From assembly GCA_030454225.1 (NCBI GenBank), contig JAKDRW010000004.1, positions 1 through 64,000 on the forward strand: a stretch of DNA of 64,000 nt. The letters run 5' to 3'. Of this stretch, positions 38,745 through 48,872 are shown piece after piece. The notes below the pieces were generated by a model. That model was not told where the DNA came from and ran no database searches. It saw only the letters and a list, made by a program, of their open reading frames with translations. Within the stretch, counting starts at the first letter, position 1. Every line of letters starts with the position of its first letter. The DNA comes from Vreelandella subglaciescola (GTDB lineage Bacteria; Pseudomonadota; Gammaproteobacteria; Pseudomonadales; Halomonadaceae). A program made the position numbers and the translations under genes.

Positions 38745-38765
38745 CAACAAAGGAGAGAACCCCAC

Positions 38766-40208
38766 ATGAGTGAAACCAACGCGTCTCCGGAGCTGGGAAA
38801 GCAGGCGGGGACGAAAAGCACATCCCTGTTTGAGTTCTATAGCCAGCCCAAATTTCTGAAGGCACTGCCGCTGTCGCTACAGCACCTGCTTGCCATGATC
38901 GCCGGCGTTATTACGCCGCCCATCATCGTGGCCGGCGTCGTCGGCGCCTCGCCGGCAGATAAACTGCTACTCATTCAGATGGCGGTACTCGCTTCGGGTA
39001 TCTGCACCATCTTCCACCTTTACGGTGTGTGGAAGTTCGGCGCCCGACTGCCGGCCATCTTCGGCGTGGGCTTCGCCTACGTGCCGACACTGATCGCGGT
39101 AGGCGGCCAGTTCGGTATCGAGGGTATCCTCGGCGCCCAGCTGATCGGCGGTATCACGATGATGGTCGTCGGCTACTTCATCCAGTACATCCGTCACCTG
39201 TTCCCACCGGTCGTGGCCGGTACCGTGGTACTGGTTATCGGTTTGTCGCTGTACGACGTGGCGATCAAGTACATGGCCGGCAGCGGCAACCCGTCAGCTG
39301 AAGGGTTTGGCGACCTGATGAACTGGGCGGTCGGCGGCATTACCCTGCTGACGGTATTGATCGCCGCGCAGTTTGGTAAAGGCGTGGTCAAGCTCTCGGC
39401 CATCATCGTGGGTATTGTGGTCGGCTATTTGATCGCGCTGGCACTGGGCATGGTCGACTTCACCAGCATCGGCAATGCGGCCTGGTTCGCTGCACCGGAA
39501 TTCATGCCGTTCCAGATGGAGTTCCACGCCGCGGCGATCGCCTCGATGGTGGTAATCTGCGTGATCAACTCGGTACAGACAATCGGTGACCTGTCTGCAA
39601 CAGCCGTGGGCGGCATGAACCGCGAGCTGGAAACCAAGGAACTGACCGGCGGCCTGCTGGGCAACGGTTTGACCACGGCCCTGAGCTCGTTCTTCGGTGC
39701 GCTGCCGACCTCGACGTTCAGCCAGAACGTGGGCATCGTTGCCATGACCAAGGTTGTCAGCCGTTTTGTGCTGGTGATTGCCGGTGCCTTCATGATTCTT
39801 GCCGGCCTGAGCCCGAAGTTCAGCGCCGTGATGACCACCATCCCGTTCCCCGTGCTCGGCGGTGCTACCATTACGGTCTTCGGCATGATCACCATGACCG
39901 GTATTCAGCTGCTGGTGAAGGACGAGATGTCTGCACGCAACATGACCATCGTGGGTCTGGCACTGGCGCTGAGCCTGGGCATTGCGGCCGTCCCCGAAGC
40001 CATCGCGCAGTTCCCCGTGGTCGTGCAGAACATCATTGGCGGCGCGCCGATCGTTATCGCCGCCATCACCGCCTTTGTGCTTAACATCGTACTGCCCAAC
40101 AAGTCGCTGTCCGATGAAGCCAAAGAACGGGAAGCCATTGCCAAAGCGGATGAAGAAGCCAACCAGGCAGCCGCTGCGCAAACCAAGCAGACGAACGGCG
40201 CAAGCTGA
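38766..40208 (+). CDS. NCS2 family nucleobase:cation symporter (xanthine/urate type)
   Basis: A 480-residue permease of the nucleobase/ascorbate (NCS2) family, importing xanthine, uric acid or uracil with protons. About 14 helices; signature SQNVGIVAMTKVVSR (about residue 320) is the NCS2 motif QNxGxxxxTxxxSR, and PLSLQHLLAMIAGVITPPIIVAG opens the first repeat. The charged C-terminal tail (EAKEREAIAKADEEANQ) is cytoplasmic. AAAGGAGAG precedes ATG 38766, so the ORF-track start at 38730 is rejected. Substrate is likely a purine given the neighbours. Confidence 0.9.
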   Translation: MSETNASPELGKQAGTKSTSLFEFYSQPKFLKALPLSLQHLLAMIAGVITPPIIVAGVVGASPADKLLLIQMAVLASGICTIFHLYGVWKFGARLPAIFGVGFAYVPTLIAVGGQFGIEGILGAQLIGGITMMVVGYFIQYIRHLFPPVVAGTVVLVIGLSLYDVAIKYMAGSGNPSAEGFGDLMNWAVGGITLLTVLIAAQFGKGVVKLSAIIVGIVVGYLIALALGMVDFTSIGNAAWFAAPEFMPFQMEFHAAAIASMVVICVINSVQTIGDLSATAVGGMNRELETKELTGGLLGNGLTTALSSFFGALPTSTFSQNVGIVAMTKVVSRFVLVIAGAFMILAGLSPKFSAVMTTIPFPVLGGATITVFGMITMTGIQLLVKDEMSARNMTIVGLALALSLGIAAVPEAIAQFPVVVQNIIGGAPIVIAAITAFVLNIVLPNKSLSDEAKEREAIAKADEEANQAAAAQTKQTNGAS

Positions 40209-40390
40209 TACGCTAAACCTTGTGTCGGCGCAGGAAAGCGCTGGCACAAGTGAGTGACAATGATGCCGTGAATGCGCGGCGGAATGAGCCGGCTTAATAC
40301 TGCTATCCTCTTCCGCCTACCGCGTTCGCGGCATTTTTTATGTTACTCCCCTGTTTACCACCCCTGTTTTGCTGCCGGAGGGCACCGCTG

Positions 40391-42025
40391 ATGCAATTTT
40401 GGGACAACCTGACCATGCGTATGAGCTGGACACTGGTTCTGCTCGCGTTTCTTACTCTGCTGTTGATACTCAGCGGCACTGGCCTTTATGCCGTGGATCA
40501 AAGCCGGCAAAGCATCGAGCAGTTGACCCAAGTCAACGTCAACCAGCAGGCAGCGCTTAACCGTACCAACTCGACGCTGCAAAGCGCCCGTCTGGACATG
40601 GCGCACCTGTATGAAGAGCTGATTGAGCAGGATACGTCTTTCAGCACAGCCGACAGACAGCGCCAGGCAGACGAGCTCAGCGAGCAGCTGAATAATGCCG
40701 AAAGTGCGTTCGCCAATTTCCTCGACCTGCCAGCCAACCCTGCACATGCCTCGCTTATTGCGCCCATCAAAACCAGCTTTGAGACCCTGCTGACTACCCA
40801 TGTGCAGCCTGAGGCCAAAGCGCTGTATCAGGGCAACGCTTCCGCGTATCAGCGCGAGCGCGACGCTGCAGAGCGTGCTTACGCTCGCTTCTATCAGGAT
40901 GCGATAGGCTTTTTCCACGCCGTTGAAGCCGAGGGCAACACGCGCCTTGAGCGCTTTGATACCGTGGTCGGTTTCGCCACTGCCACCATCATTGCGGTCT
41001 TTGTCTTTGCCATTCTGGTCACGGCACTGGTGTACTGGGGCGTGGGTGCCAATTTGATACGTCCGGTCAAGCGCGTCATTCAGCACTTTGAAATCATGGC
41101 CAAAGGCGATTTATCCCGACATATGGAAAATCGCGGCAACAATGAAATTGGCCAGCTGCTCATGGCGCTCAACCATATGCAGGACTCGCTGTTGAACACT
41201 GTGACCACGGTGCGCACCAGCGGCGGCGAAGTCTATGCCAGCGCCAGCGACATTGCCCGGGGCAATCAGGAACTTTCGGCACGCACCGAGCGCCAGTCGG
41301 CGTCCCTGACCCAGACCGCGTCAAGCATCGAGGAAATGACCTCGACCATGGAGCGCAGCAGCGACAACGCCTCCCAGGCCAACCGCGTGGCCGAAGAAGC
41401 CGCCGGCAAGGCCGAACAGGGCAGCCAGGTTGTCCACAGCGTGGTCGAGCGGATGCAGGAAATTCGTCAAAGTTCTCAGCAAATCACCGATATCATCGCG
41501 CTGATTGATTCCATCGCCTTTCAAACCAATATCCTCGCACTCAATGCCTCGGTTGAAGCGGCGCGCGCCGGCGAGCAGGGGCGCGGCTTTGCCGTCGTCG
41601 CCAATGAAGTCCGTCAGCTCGCTACCCGCAGCGCGACGGCCGCGACCGATATCCGCAAGCTGATTGATACCTCGGTCGGGCAGGTGGAAGCCGGCGCCCG
41701 GCAGGCCGACCTGGCCGGCGAGACCATGACCGATATCATCGCTTCGGTCAGGCGCGTCACCACGCTGATGGATGAAATCGACGTGGCCACCCGGGAGCAG
41801 CGTAGCGGCATTCAGGAAATCAACACCGCCGTCAACGACATGGAGCAAACCACCCAGCAAAACGCGGCCATGGTGCAGCAGGCCAGCGCCGCCGCGCTGC
41901 AACTGCAGGACGAAGCCGACCGCCTCAACCAGGTTGTGGCACGCTTTACCCTGCCCCGCGAGGCCGGCGAGTCTTTGCCACCGTCACACGAAACTCAGCC
42001 CGCGCCTGCGCTGCCGGCGTTCTAG
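40391..42025 (+). CDS. Methyl-accepting chemotaxis protein
   Basis: A 544-residue chemoreceptor. First membrane helix MSWTLVLLAFLTLLLILSGTGLYAV, a periplasmic four-helix-bundle sensor (about residues 45-190), second helix ATIIAVFVFAILVTALVYWGVG, a HAMP domain, then a cytoplasmic coiled-coil rod whose hairpin tip SIAFQTNILALNASVEAARAGEQGRGFAVVANEVRQLA binds CheA/CheW. No C-terminal NWETF-type pentapeptide for CheR docking is present. Start chosen at ATG 40391 behind ggaggg; the track start at 40340 adds an unlikely cysteine-rich leader. Ligand unknown. Confidence 0.92.
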   Translation: MQFWDNLTMRMSWTLVLLAFLTLLLILSGTGLYAVDQSRQSIEQLTQVNVNQQAALNRTNSTLQSARLDMAHLYEELIEQDTSFSTADRQRQADELSEQLNNAESAFANFLDLPANPAHASLIAPIKTSFETLLTTHVQPEAKALYQGNASAYQRERDAAERAYARFYQDAIGFFHAVEAEGNTRLERFDTVVGFATATIIAVFVFAILVTALVYWGVGANLIRPVKRVIQHFEIMAKGDLSRHMENRGNNEIGQLLMALNHMQDSLLNTVTTVRTSGGEVYASASDIARGNQELSARTERQSASLTQTASSIEEMTSTMERSSDNASQANRVAEEAAGKAEQGSQVVHSVVERMQEIRQSSQQITDIIALIDSIAFQTNILALNASVEAARAGEQGRGFAVVANEVRQLATRSATAATDIRKLIDTSVGQVEAGARQADLAGETMTDIIASVRRVTTLMDEIDVATREQRSGIQEINTAVNDMEQTTQQNAAMVQQASAAALQLQDEADRLNQVVARFTLPREAGESLPPSHETQPAPALPAF

Positions 42026-42032
42026 CATAAGA

Positions 42033-42061
42033 AAGCGCCGCCGGATGTCCGGCGGCGCTTG
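42033..42061. terminator. Hairpin between the chemoreceptor gene and thiC
   Basis: AAGCGCCGCCGGA and TCCGGCGGCGCTT form a perfect 13-bp stem with a two-base loop between two convergent genes. The T-rich tail is better on the minus strand (TTTCTTAT), so it mainly serves thiC. Confidence 0.75.
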
Positions 42062-42083
42062 GTCACTGACAGCCTTTCACGGC

Positions 42084-44075
<1,992 letters not shown>

Positions 44076-44084
44076 CTACGCCGG

Positions 44085-44219
44085 TACCCTTCCTCGAACC
44101 GCGCGAAACGCGATGAAGAAATTAGCCGGATCAGGTTCAACGGGACCAGCGCTTGGGATGCGGCCATGTCAACATGGCGTACATCTGCGCTATCTCAGCC
44201 GGAATCACCGGCACCCCGT
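44085..44219 (-). ncRNA. TPP riboswitch (THI element)
   Basis: On the minus strand the conserved sequence runs ACGGGGTGCCGGTGATTCCGGCTGAGATAG, a long variable arm, then CCGTTGAACCTGATCCGGCTAATTTC and AAGGGTACCGGCGTAGGG. GGCTGAGA and TTGAACCTGATC are the two pyrimidine- and pyrophosphate-sensing cores. It ends about 95 bases before thiC. The arm between the cores and the segment after CTAAT look longer than usual. Confidence 0.93.
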
Positions 44220-44527
44220 CAAGCGAGAAACGCTACTCTAAGCCAAGCCACGGCATGTTGGCAACTGTCTTCGGGCGCGCTTTCAAGAACGGCGTTACTA
44301 CCTGCCTCATGTGACATAACGTTTGGATTTTAAACAGATTTCAGGCAACAATAGCTATATCCACATAGCCACTGCAGGCTTAAGCTAATGCCATCAATCC
44401 ATTCCACACGGCCAGCCACGGAACTATCCACACGGAACTCTCAACATTAAAGCACTCTAATACGGGTGAACTGGCTGAGACTCAGTCAATAATACTTGCC
44501 ATAACGTTAGCCAACGCGAGGGAAAAG
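44220..44527. other. Spacer between thiC leader and META gene
   Basis: No gene seen. Contains the thiC promoter and two near-repeats of CCACACGG (about 44407 and 44431). Confidence 0.35.
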
Positions 44528-44992
44528 ATGAAAAAAATTGCCGGATATTCACTGCTATTAGGCCTGACACTTGCCGCAGCCGGCTGTGCCACGCAGTCTC
44601 CTGACGGTTCATCCGACGGTGCGTCTGACAACACGCCAGACGTGGCTTTGGCCAACACATACTGGAAGCTCACCGAGCTTGCCAACGGCCAGGTTGAAAC
44701 CGTGGACAACCAGCGCGAAGCGCATTTCGTTTTGCACACTGACAATCAGCGAGTCGCCGGTGCGACGGGCTGCAACCAGCTGATGGGTAGCTACGCGCTC
44801 GACGATCAGCAGATTGCCTTCCAGCAGCTAGGCACCACGATGATGGCCTGCCAGGACGGCGCCGATACCGAACGTGCCTTTTTAACCGCGCTGAATCAGA
44901 CCGATACCTGGGAAATCGACGGCAACACGCTGACCCTGTCCAACGACGACGCCCAGCCGATCGCCCACTTTGAAGCGGTTGCGCTGTACTAG
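44528..44992 (+). CDS. META/HslJ domain lipoprotein
   Basis: A 154-residue outer-membrane or inner-membrane lipoprotein: signal ending LAAAGC, a serine/aspartate-rich linker, then a META domain (NTYWKLTELANGQVE..., TGCNQLMGSYALDDQQIAFQQLGTTMMACQDGADTERAFLTALNQTDTWEIDGNTLTL). META proteins such as HslJ are linked to heat and antibiotic (novobiocin) stress in E. coli; the biochemical role is unclear. AGGGAAAAG precedes the ATG. Monocistronic, or leading a short unit with the SDR. Confidence 0.9.
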   Translation: MKKIAGYSLLLGLTLAAAGCATQSPDGSSDGASDNTPDVALANTYWKLTELANGQVETVDNQREAHFVLHTDNQRVAGATGCNQLMGSYALDDQQIAFQQLGTTMMACQDGADTERAFLTALNQTDTWEIDGNTLTLSNDDAQPIAHFEAVALY

Positions 44993-45045
44993 TCGATCTG
45001 TACGAGTCCAGCGGTATTAATACGCCTTGTTAACAGGAATGCTCC

Positions 45046-45819
45046 ATGAGCCCTAACGACCTGCTTAGCCTCAAGAACAAAGTCGCCATCGTTACCGGCG
45101 GCGGTAATGGTATCGGCCGCGCCAGCAGCCTGATGCTTGCCGCTCACGGCGCCAGCGTGGTGGTTGCCGATTTAAAGATGAAGAACGCCACCCGCGTCGC
45201 CGATGAAATCGAGGCTCAAGGCGGCCGCGCGCTGGCCGTGACCTGCAACGTCACCGACGACGACGACCGGCGCGCGCTGATCGACAAGACCCTCGAGGCC
45301 TTTGGCGGCATCCATATTCTGGTCAACAACGCCGGCGGCGGCGGCGCGGGCAAGGAAAGCCCCGATGACATCGACGTTGAGCGCTTTGCCAGCGTCTTCG
45401 AGCTCAACGTGTTCAGCATCTGGCGGCTGTGCCAGCTGTGCGCGCCGCACATGCGCAAGGCCGGTGACGGCTCGATTATCAACATGTCGTCCATGAGCTC
45501 GGTCAACAGGAGCCCGGCGATCAGCGCTTACGCCTCGTCCAAGGCGGCGATCAATCACATGACGGCGAATCTCGCCCACGACTACGGCCCCGAAATTCGC
45601 GTCAACGCGGTGGGGCCCGGCGCGGTGCGCACCGATGCGCTGGCCTCGGTCCTGACGCCGGAGATCGAAAAAGCCATGCTCACCCATACCCCGCTTGAGC
45701 GGCTGGGCGAACCCGACGACATCGCCGGTGCGGTGCTGTACTTTGCCGCGCCGATTTCCCGCTGGGTCAGCGGGCAGGTGCTGTTCGTTAACGGCGGCGG
45801 CGTGCAAACGCTGGATTAA
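45046..45819 (+). CDS. SDR family oxidoreductase (7-alpha-hydroxysteroid dehydrogenase-like)
   Basis: A 257-residue classical short-chain dehydrogenase: cofactor loop TGGGNGIGRA (about residues 18-27), VVVADLK (the D favours NAD over NADP), NNAGGGG, catalytic S-YxxxK in INMSSMSS and YASSKAAINH, and PGAVRTDAL. The overall pattern is like HdhA-group enzymes acting on steroids or other secondary alcohols. Substrate unknown. ATG 45046 follows aggaatgctcc. Confidence 0.88.
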   Translation: MSPNDLLSLKNKVAIVTGGGNGIGRASSLMLAAHGASVVVADLKMKNATRVADEIEAQGGRALAVTCNVTDDDDRRALIDKTLEAFGGIHILVNNAGGGGAGKESPDDIDVERFASVFELNVFSIWRLCQLCAPHMRKAGDGSIINMSSMSSVNRSPAISAYASSKAAINHMTANLAHDYGPEIRVNAVGPGAVRTDALASVLTPEIEKAMLTHTPLERLGEPDDIAGAVLYFAAPISRWVSGQVLFVNGGGVQTLD

Positions 45820-45910
45820 ACCGGCAGGGGCGCATCCACGCCGGGAACGTGCGTAGCAGGGCAGGAATGCGCTATAGTCTCGGTGCGTTTTCGCACTGCA
45901 GGAGACAAGG

Positions 45911-46648
45911 ATGCGCCGCTGGCTTATCGCCGCCCTGCTCGCACTCACCGCGTCGCAGACGTTTGGCAGCAACACGACACCCATCGCCTTCTGCCACGAT
46001 AGTGAAGATCGACCGCCACGTTTTTATCTCCGTGACGGCGAGTGGCAAGGCCAAGACATCGACGTGCTTGACCGGCTGTTTGCCGATAGCCCGTGGCGCT
46101 ATCGGCTCGACGCCGTCCCCTGGCGGCGCTGCCTGCAAAGCACCGAGGCAGGCAGGCAGCATCAGGCCGTATTAAGCGCGACTTACAGCGTTGCCCGAGC
46201 CAAGCATTATTACTTCAGCAATAGCTACTATTCGCACACGCCGGCGTATCTCTACATGGCCAGCGACGACCGGCCAACCCCTGAGATCACGCGCCCCACG
46301 GACTTCTATCGTTATCGCGTTTGCGGCGTCGCCGGTTTCAACTACGCCGGATTCAACCTGTCCGGCAAAGGCATAGACCAGAACGCCAAAGACCTGCCAC
46401 AGCTGGTCGATAAGCTGATCGCCGGGCGCTGCGATATCGCCCTTTCCCGGTTCGAGATTATTCAAGGGCTCAAGGAACGCGACCGGATTCCCTGGCCGGC
46501 GGCGCTTGAACTACGCGCGATTCCCCGCGCCAGCCTTGAGCGCTACTACATCATGGTGTCGCACCATGCGCCCAATGCCCAACGGCTGCTACGTTTTATC
46601 AATCGCGGTATTGAACGGCTTTCCACGCCGCCACGGGACGCTTCATGA
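45911..46648 (+). CDS. Periplasmic solute-binding protein (family 3-like)
   Basis: A 245-residue secreted protein with signal MRRWLIAALLALTASQTFGS and an SBP_bac_3-like fold (PIAFCHDSEDRPPRFYLRDGEWQGQDIDVLDRLFAD, then VDKLIAGRCDIALSRFEIIQGL). Such proteins bind amino acids or related polar ligands. It overlaps the following GGDEF-EAL gene by ATGA and no ABC-transporter genes are nearby, so it probably feeds ligand information to that receptor rather than to a transporter (inference). Cysteines at about 28, 78, 137 and 171 may form disulfides. GGAGACAAGG precedes the ATG. Confidence 0.82.
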   Translation: MRRWLIAALLALTASQTFGSNTTPIAFCHDSEDRPPRFYLRDGEWQGQDIDVLDRLFADSPWRYRLDAVPWRRCLQSTEAGRQHQAVLSATYSVARAKHYYFSNSYYSHTPAYLYMASDDRPTPEITRPTDFYRYRVCGVAGFNYAGFNLSGKGIDQNAKDLPQLVDKLIAGRCDIALSRFEIIQGLKERDRIPWPAALELRAIPRASLERYYIMVSHHAPNAQRLLRFINRGIERLSTPPRDAS

Positions 46649-48723
46649 AGCGCGTTGAACGCCGGCTGGATACCTGCTCGCTGACCGCGCGCTTCACCTT
46701 TTTTGTGGTGATGCTCACAGTGGTCAGCGGCCTCGTCTTTGGCGGCCTGCTGGGCTACGACAGCATGCGCGACGAAGTCCACGAACAATACCGAATCGCC
46801 AACCAGCGTCTTGATTTCATTCAGGAACCGGCCCGCTTTGCCCTGTATCACCTGGATACGGAAACCGTGCGCGCCCTGCTGCAAAGCTTTCAGCAGGATC
46901 CGGCCTACCGCCGCATTGATCTGGTTAGCGACCAGGGAGAGAACTTCGGCCACGTCAACCATGCCCCGGCCCAACCGGCTTTGTTAACGCCGCTGATCAA
47001 GCGTGCCTTTTTTAACGACCTGCCGGCCGCACGTGACGAGCGCCTGTTTCACGTCTCGCAGTTTAATACCCGGAAAGGGATCTACGTTGGCCGCCTGAAG
47101 GCCGACTTTGATCTTGACCACATTATCAACAAGGCCACCGCGGCGCTGTTCACGACTTTCTGGCTGACCTGCATTCAGGCGCTGGTGCTGGGTATTCTGG
47201 TAGCCGCGGTGTTTTACGCCTCGGTGGGGCGCCCGCTGCAGGCCATTACCCGGACCATTCGCCGTCACGCGCGGCGCGGGCAGCCGTTCGCCACCCTTGA
47301 TCTGGACGTCTCCGGGTTTGAGCTCAAGCGGCTCGTGCGCCATTACAACGAACACGCCAGCCGTGGCGAGCGCTATTTGAACGAGCTGACCGAGGCCAAC
47401 CGCGTACTCGACGAGCAAACCCGGCGCGACCCGCTGACCCAGGATTACAATCGCCGCGAACTGGTCCGGCGCCTTGCCGCGATGCTGGCCGGTCTGGAAT
47501 CGGGGAGCGAGCCGCTGGCGCTGGTTATCTGGGATATTGACGGCTTTTCCCGCGTCAACGACCGCTATGGCCAGGACATCGGCGACGCCGCCTTGAAAGA
47601 GGTCTCCTCGCGCCTGCGCCACGCGTTCAGCGACGGCGCGCCGCTGTACCGCCTGCAGGCCGACATCTTCGCCATGTGTTTTCGCCCCCGCGATATGGAC
47701 CACCTGACGACGCGGCTGTCGGATGCACTCCGCGTCGAGACCACGCTTGAAGCCGAAAAAAGCTGTTCGACCATCGAGCTGACGCTATCCGCCGGCATGG
47801 CGCTGGCACCTGAGCATGCCGCCACGCCGGAATCCCTGCTGCATGCCGCCCACATCGGCCTTGCCAATGCCAAGCACGCCGGGCAACAGTGCCTGCGCAC
47901 CTATTCCCCCGAGGCCGGCGAGCGGCAAAAACGCAAGGTCGCCGCGCTGTTGCTGCTGAAAGAACGCCTTGCCGACGGCAATTTCGCCCTCGCCTACCAG
48001 CCCAAGGTGTGCTTGAAGGATGGCTCGCTCAAAGGCTGCGAAGCGTTATTCCGCCTGAACCGGGGCGAGCTCTCGGCCCCTTACGAGCTGCTGCAGGAAG
48101 CTGAAGCTACCGGGCTTATCATCCCGCTCGGATTGGAAATCATCCGTCGGGCGCTGACCGACTTTGCCCCGCTGCTGCCCGCTCTTGACGATGATTTCCG
48201 GCTAGGCATCAACATCTCGCCGCAGCAGCTGGTCGAGCCCGACTTCAGCCACCGGCTGGAGCAAATGCTGCAACACTACCGCTTTCCCGCCAACCGGCTG
48301 GAACTGGAAATTACCGAAGCCACCCAGCTCATCAATAATCACGCCTTCAAGGACAATCATCGCCGGCTGCGCGATCTCGGCGTGAGCTTCTCGCTGGACG
48401 ATTTTGGCACCGGCTACGCCTCCATCGAGTACCTGCTGTTTATCGGCTTTGACTTTCTCAAGATCGATCGCCAGTTCGTCAAGGACCTGCCGGAAGACGC
48501 CAACAGCCTGCGGGTGTGCCGCGCCGTGTTGACGCTGGCCCGCGAGCTCGGCTGCCGCACCGTGATTGAAGGCATTGAGACCCCCGCGCAGGAAGCGCTG
48601 ATGCGCAAGCACCAGGCCACGCTGGGGCAGGGCTATTTGTACGCCAAGCCGATGGATATTGACGCCTTCAAGCGCTATTGCCATACCCGCAAGGCCACGC
48701 CGCGCATTCCGCCTGAGGCGTGA
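46645..48723 (+). CDS. Membrane GGDEF-EAL protein, probable c-di-GMP phosphodiesterase
   Basis: A 692-residue protein: membrane helix (FTFFVVMLTVVSGLVFGGLLGY), periplasmic domain (about 45-165), second helix (LTCIQALVLGILVAAVFYASVG), HAMP-like linker, GGDEF domain and EAL domain. The GGDEF active loop is degenerate (LQADIFAMCF for LGGDEFAVL), so it should not make c-di-GMP. The EAL domain keeps GCEALFRLN, NISPQQL, ELEITE, DDFGTGYAS, KIDRQFV and EGIET, so hydrolysis is likely. It is coupled to a periplasmic binding-protein gene, presumably its input partner. Confidence 0.88.
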   Translation: MKRVERRLDTCSLTARFTFFVVMLTVVSGLVFGGLLGYDSMRDEVHEQYRIANQRLDFIQEPARFALYHLDTETVRALLQSFQQDPAYRRIDLVSDQGENFGHVNHAPAQPALLTPLIKRAFFNDLPAARDERLFHVSQFNTRKGIYVGRLKADFDLDHIINKATAALFTTFWLTCIQALVLGILVAAVFYASVGRPLQAITRTIRRHARRGQPFATLDLDVSGFELKRLVRHYNEHASRGERYLNELTEANRVLDEQTRRDPLTQDYNRRELVRRLAAMLAGLESGSEPLALVIWDIDGFSRVNDRYGQDIGDAALKEVSSRLRHAFSDGAPLYRLQADIFAMCFRPRDMDHLTTRLSDALRVETTLEAEKSCSTIELTLSAGMALAPEHAATPESLLHAAHIGLANAKHAGQQCLRTYSPEAGERQKRKVAALLLLKERLADGNFALAYQPKVCLKDGSLKGCEALFRLNRGELSAPYELLQEAEATGLIIPLGLEIIRRALTDFAPLLPALDDDFRLGINISPQQLVEPDFSHRLEQMLQHYRFPANRLELEITEATQLINNHAFKDNHRRLRDLGVSFSLDDFGTGYASIEYLLFIGFDFLKIDRQFVKDLPEDANSLRVCRAVLTLARELGCRTVIEGIETPAQEALMRKHQATLGQGYLYAKPMDIDAFKRYCHTRKATPRIPPEA

Positions 48724-48825
48724 TCCAGCGCCGCGTTCGGCCAGTGCCAAAAAGTGGTGCAAAGATTACGCAAACCCATTACACGGGCACGACAATTTGC
48801 AGCATGTAAACACTGGCTCCCCTTT

Positions 48826-48835
48826 TTGTATACAA
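48826..48835. promoter_or_regulatory. GntR-type operator candidate upstream of the DUF4214 gene
   Basis: TTGTATACAA, identical to the sites at 30021 and 38414, 37 bases before the start codon. Confidence 0.45.
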
Positions 48836-48872
48836 TTAAACTAATGTCGCTCACCCCAAACGGAGACGGCAT

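Larger units (their letters stand above)
38246..38765. promoter_or_regulatory. Divergent spacer between gntR and the NCS2 permease
   Basis: A 520-base AT-richer region without a convincing gene. It contains TTGTATACAA (38414-38423), TTGTGTACAG (38690-38699) and TTGTATTGCATACAA (38730-38744), the last just before the permease ribosome-binding site. Short ORFs in the track here have no family pattern. Confidence 0.55.

Noticed and set aside
39294-40247. 317-codon minus-strand ORF over the NCS2 permease
   Set aside because: Antisense of a membrane-protein gene; translation is dominated by His, Asp and Gly and has no recognisable domain.
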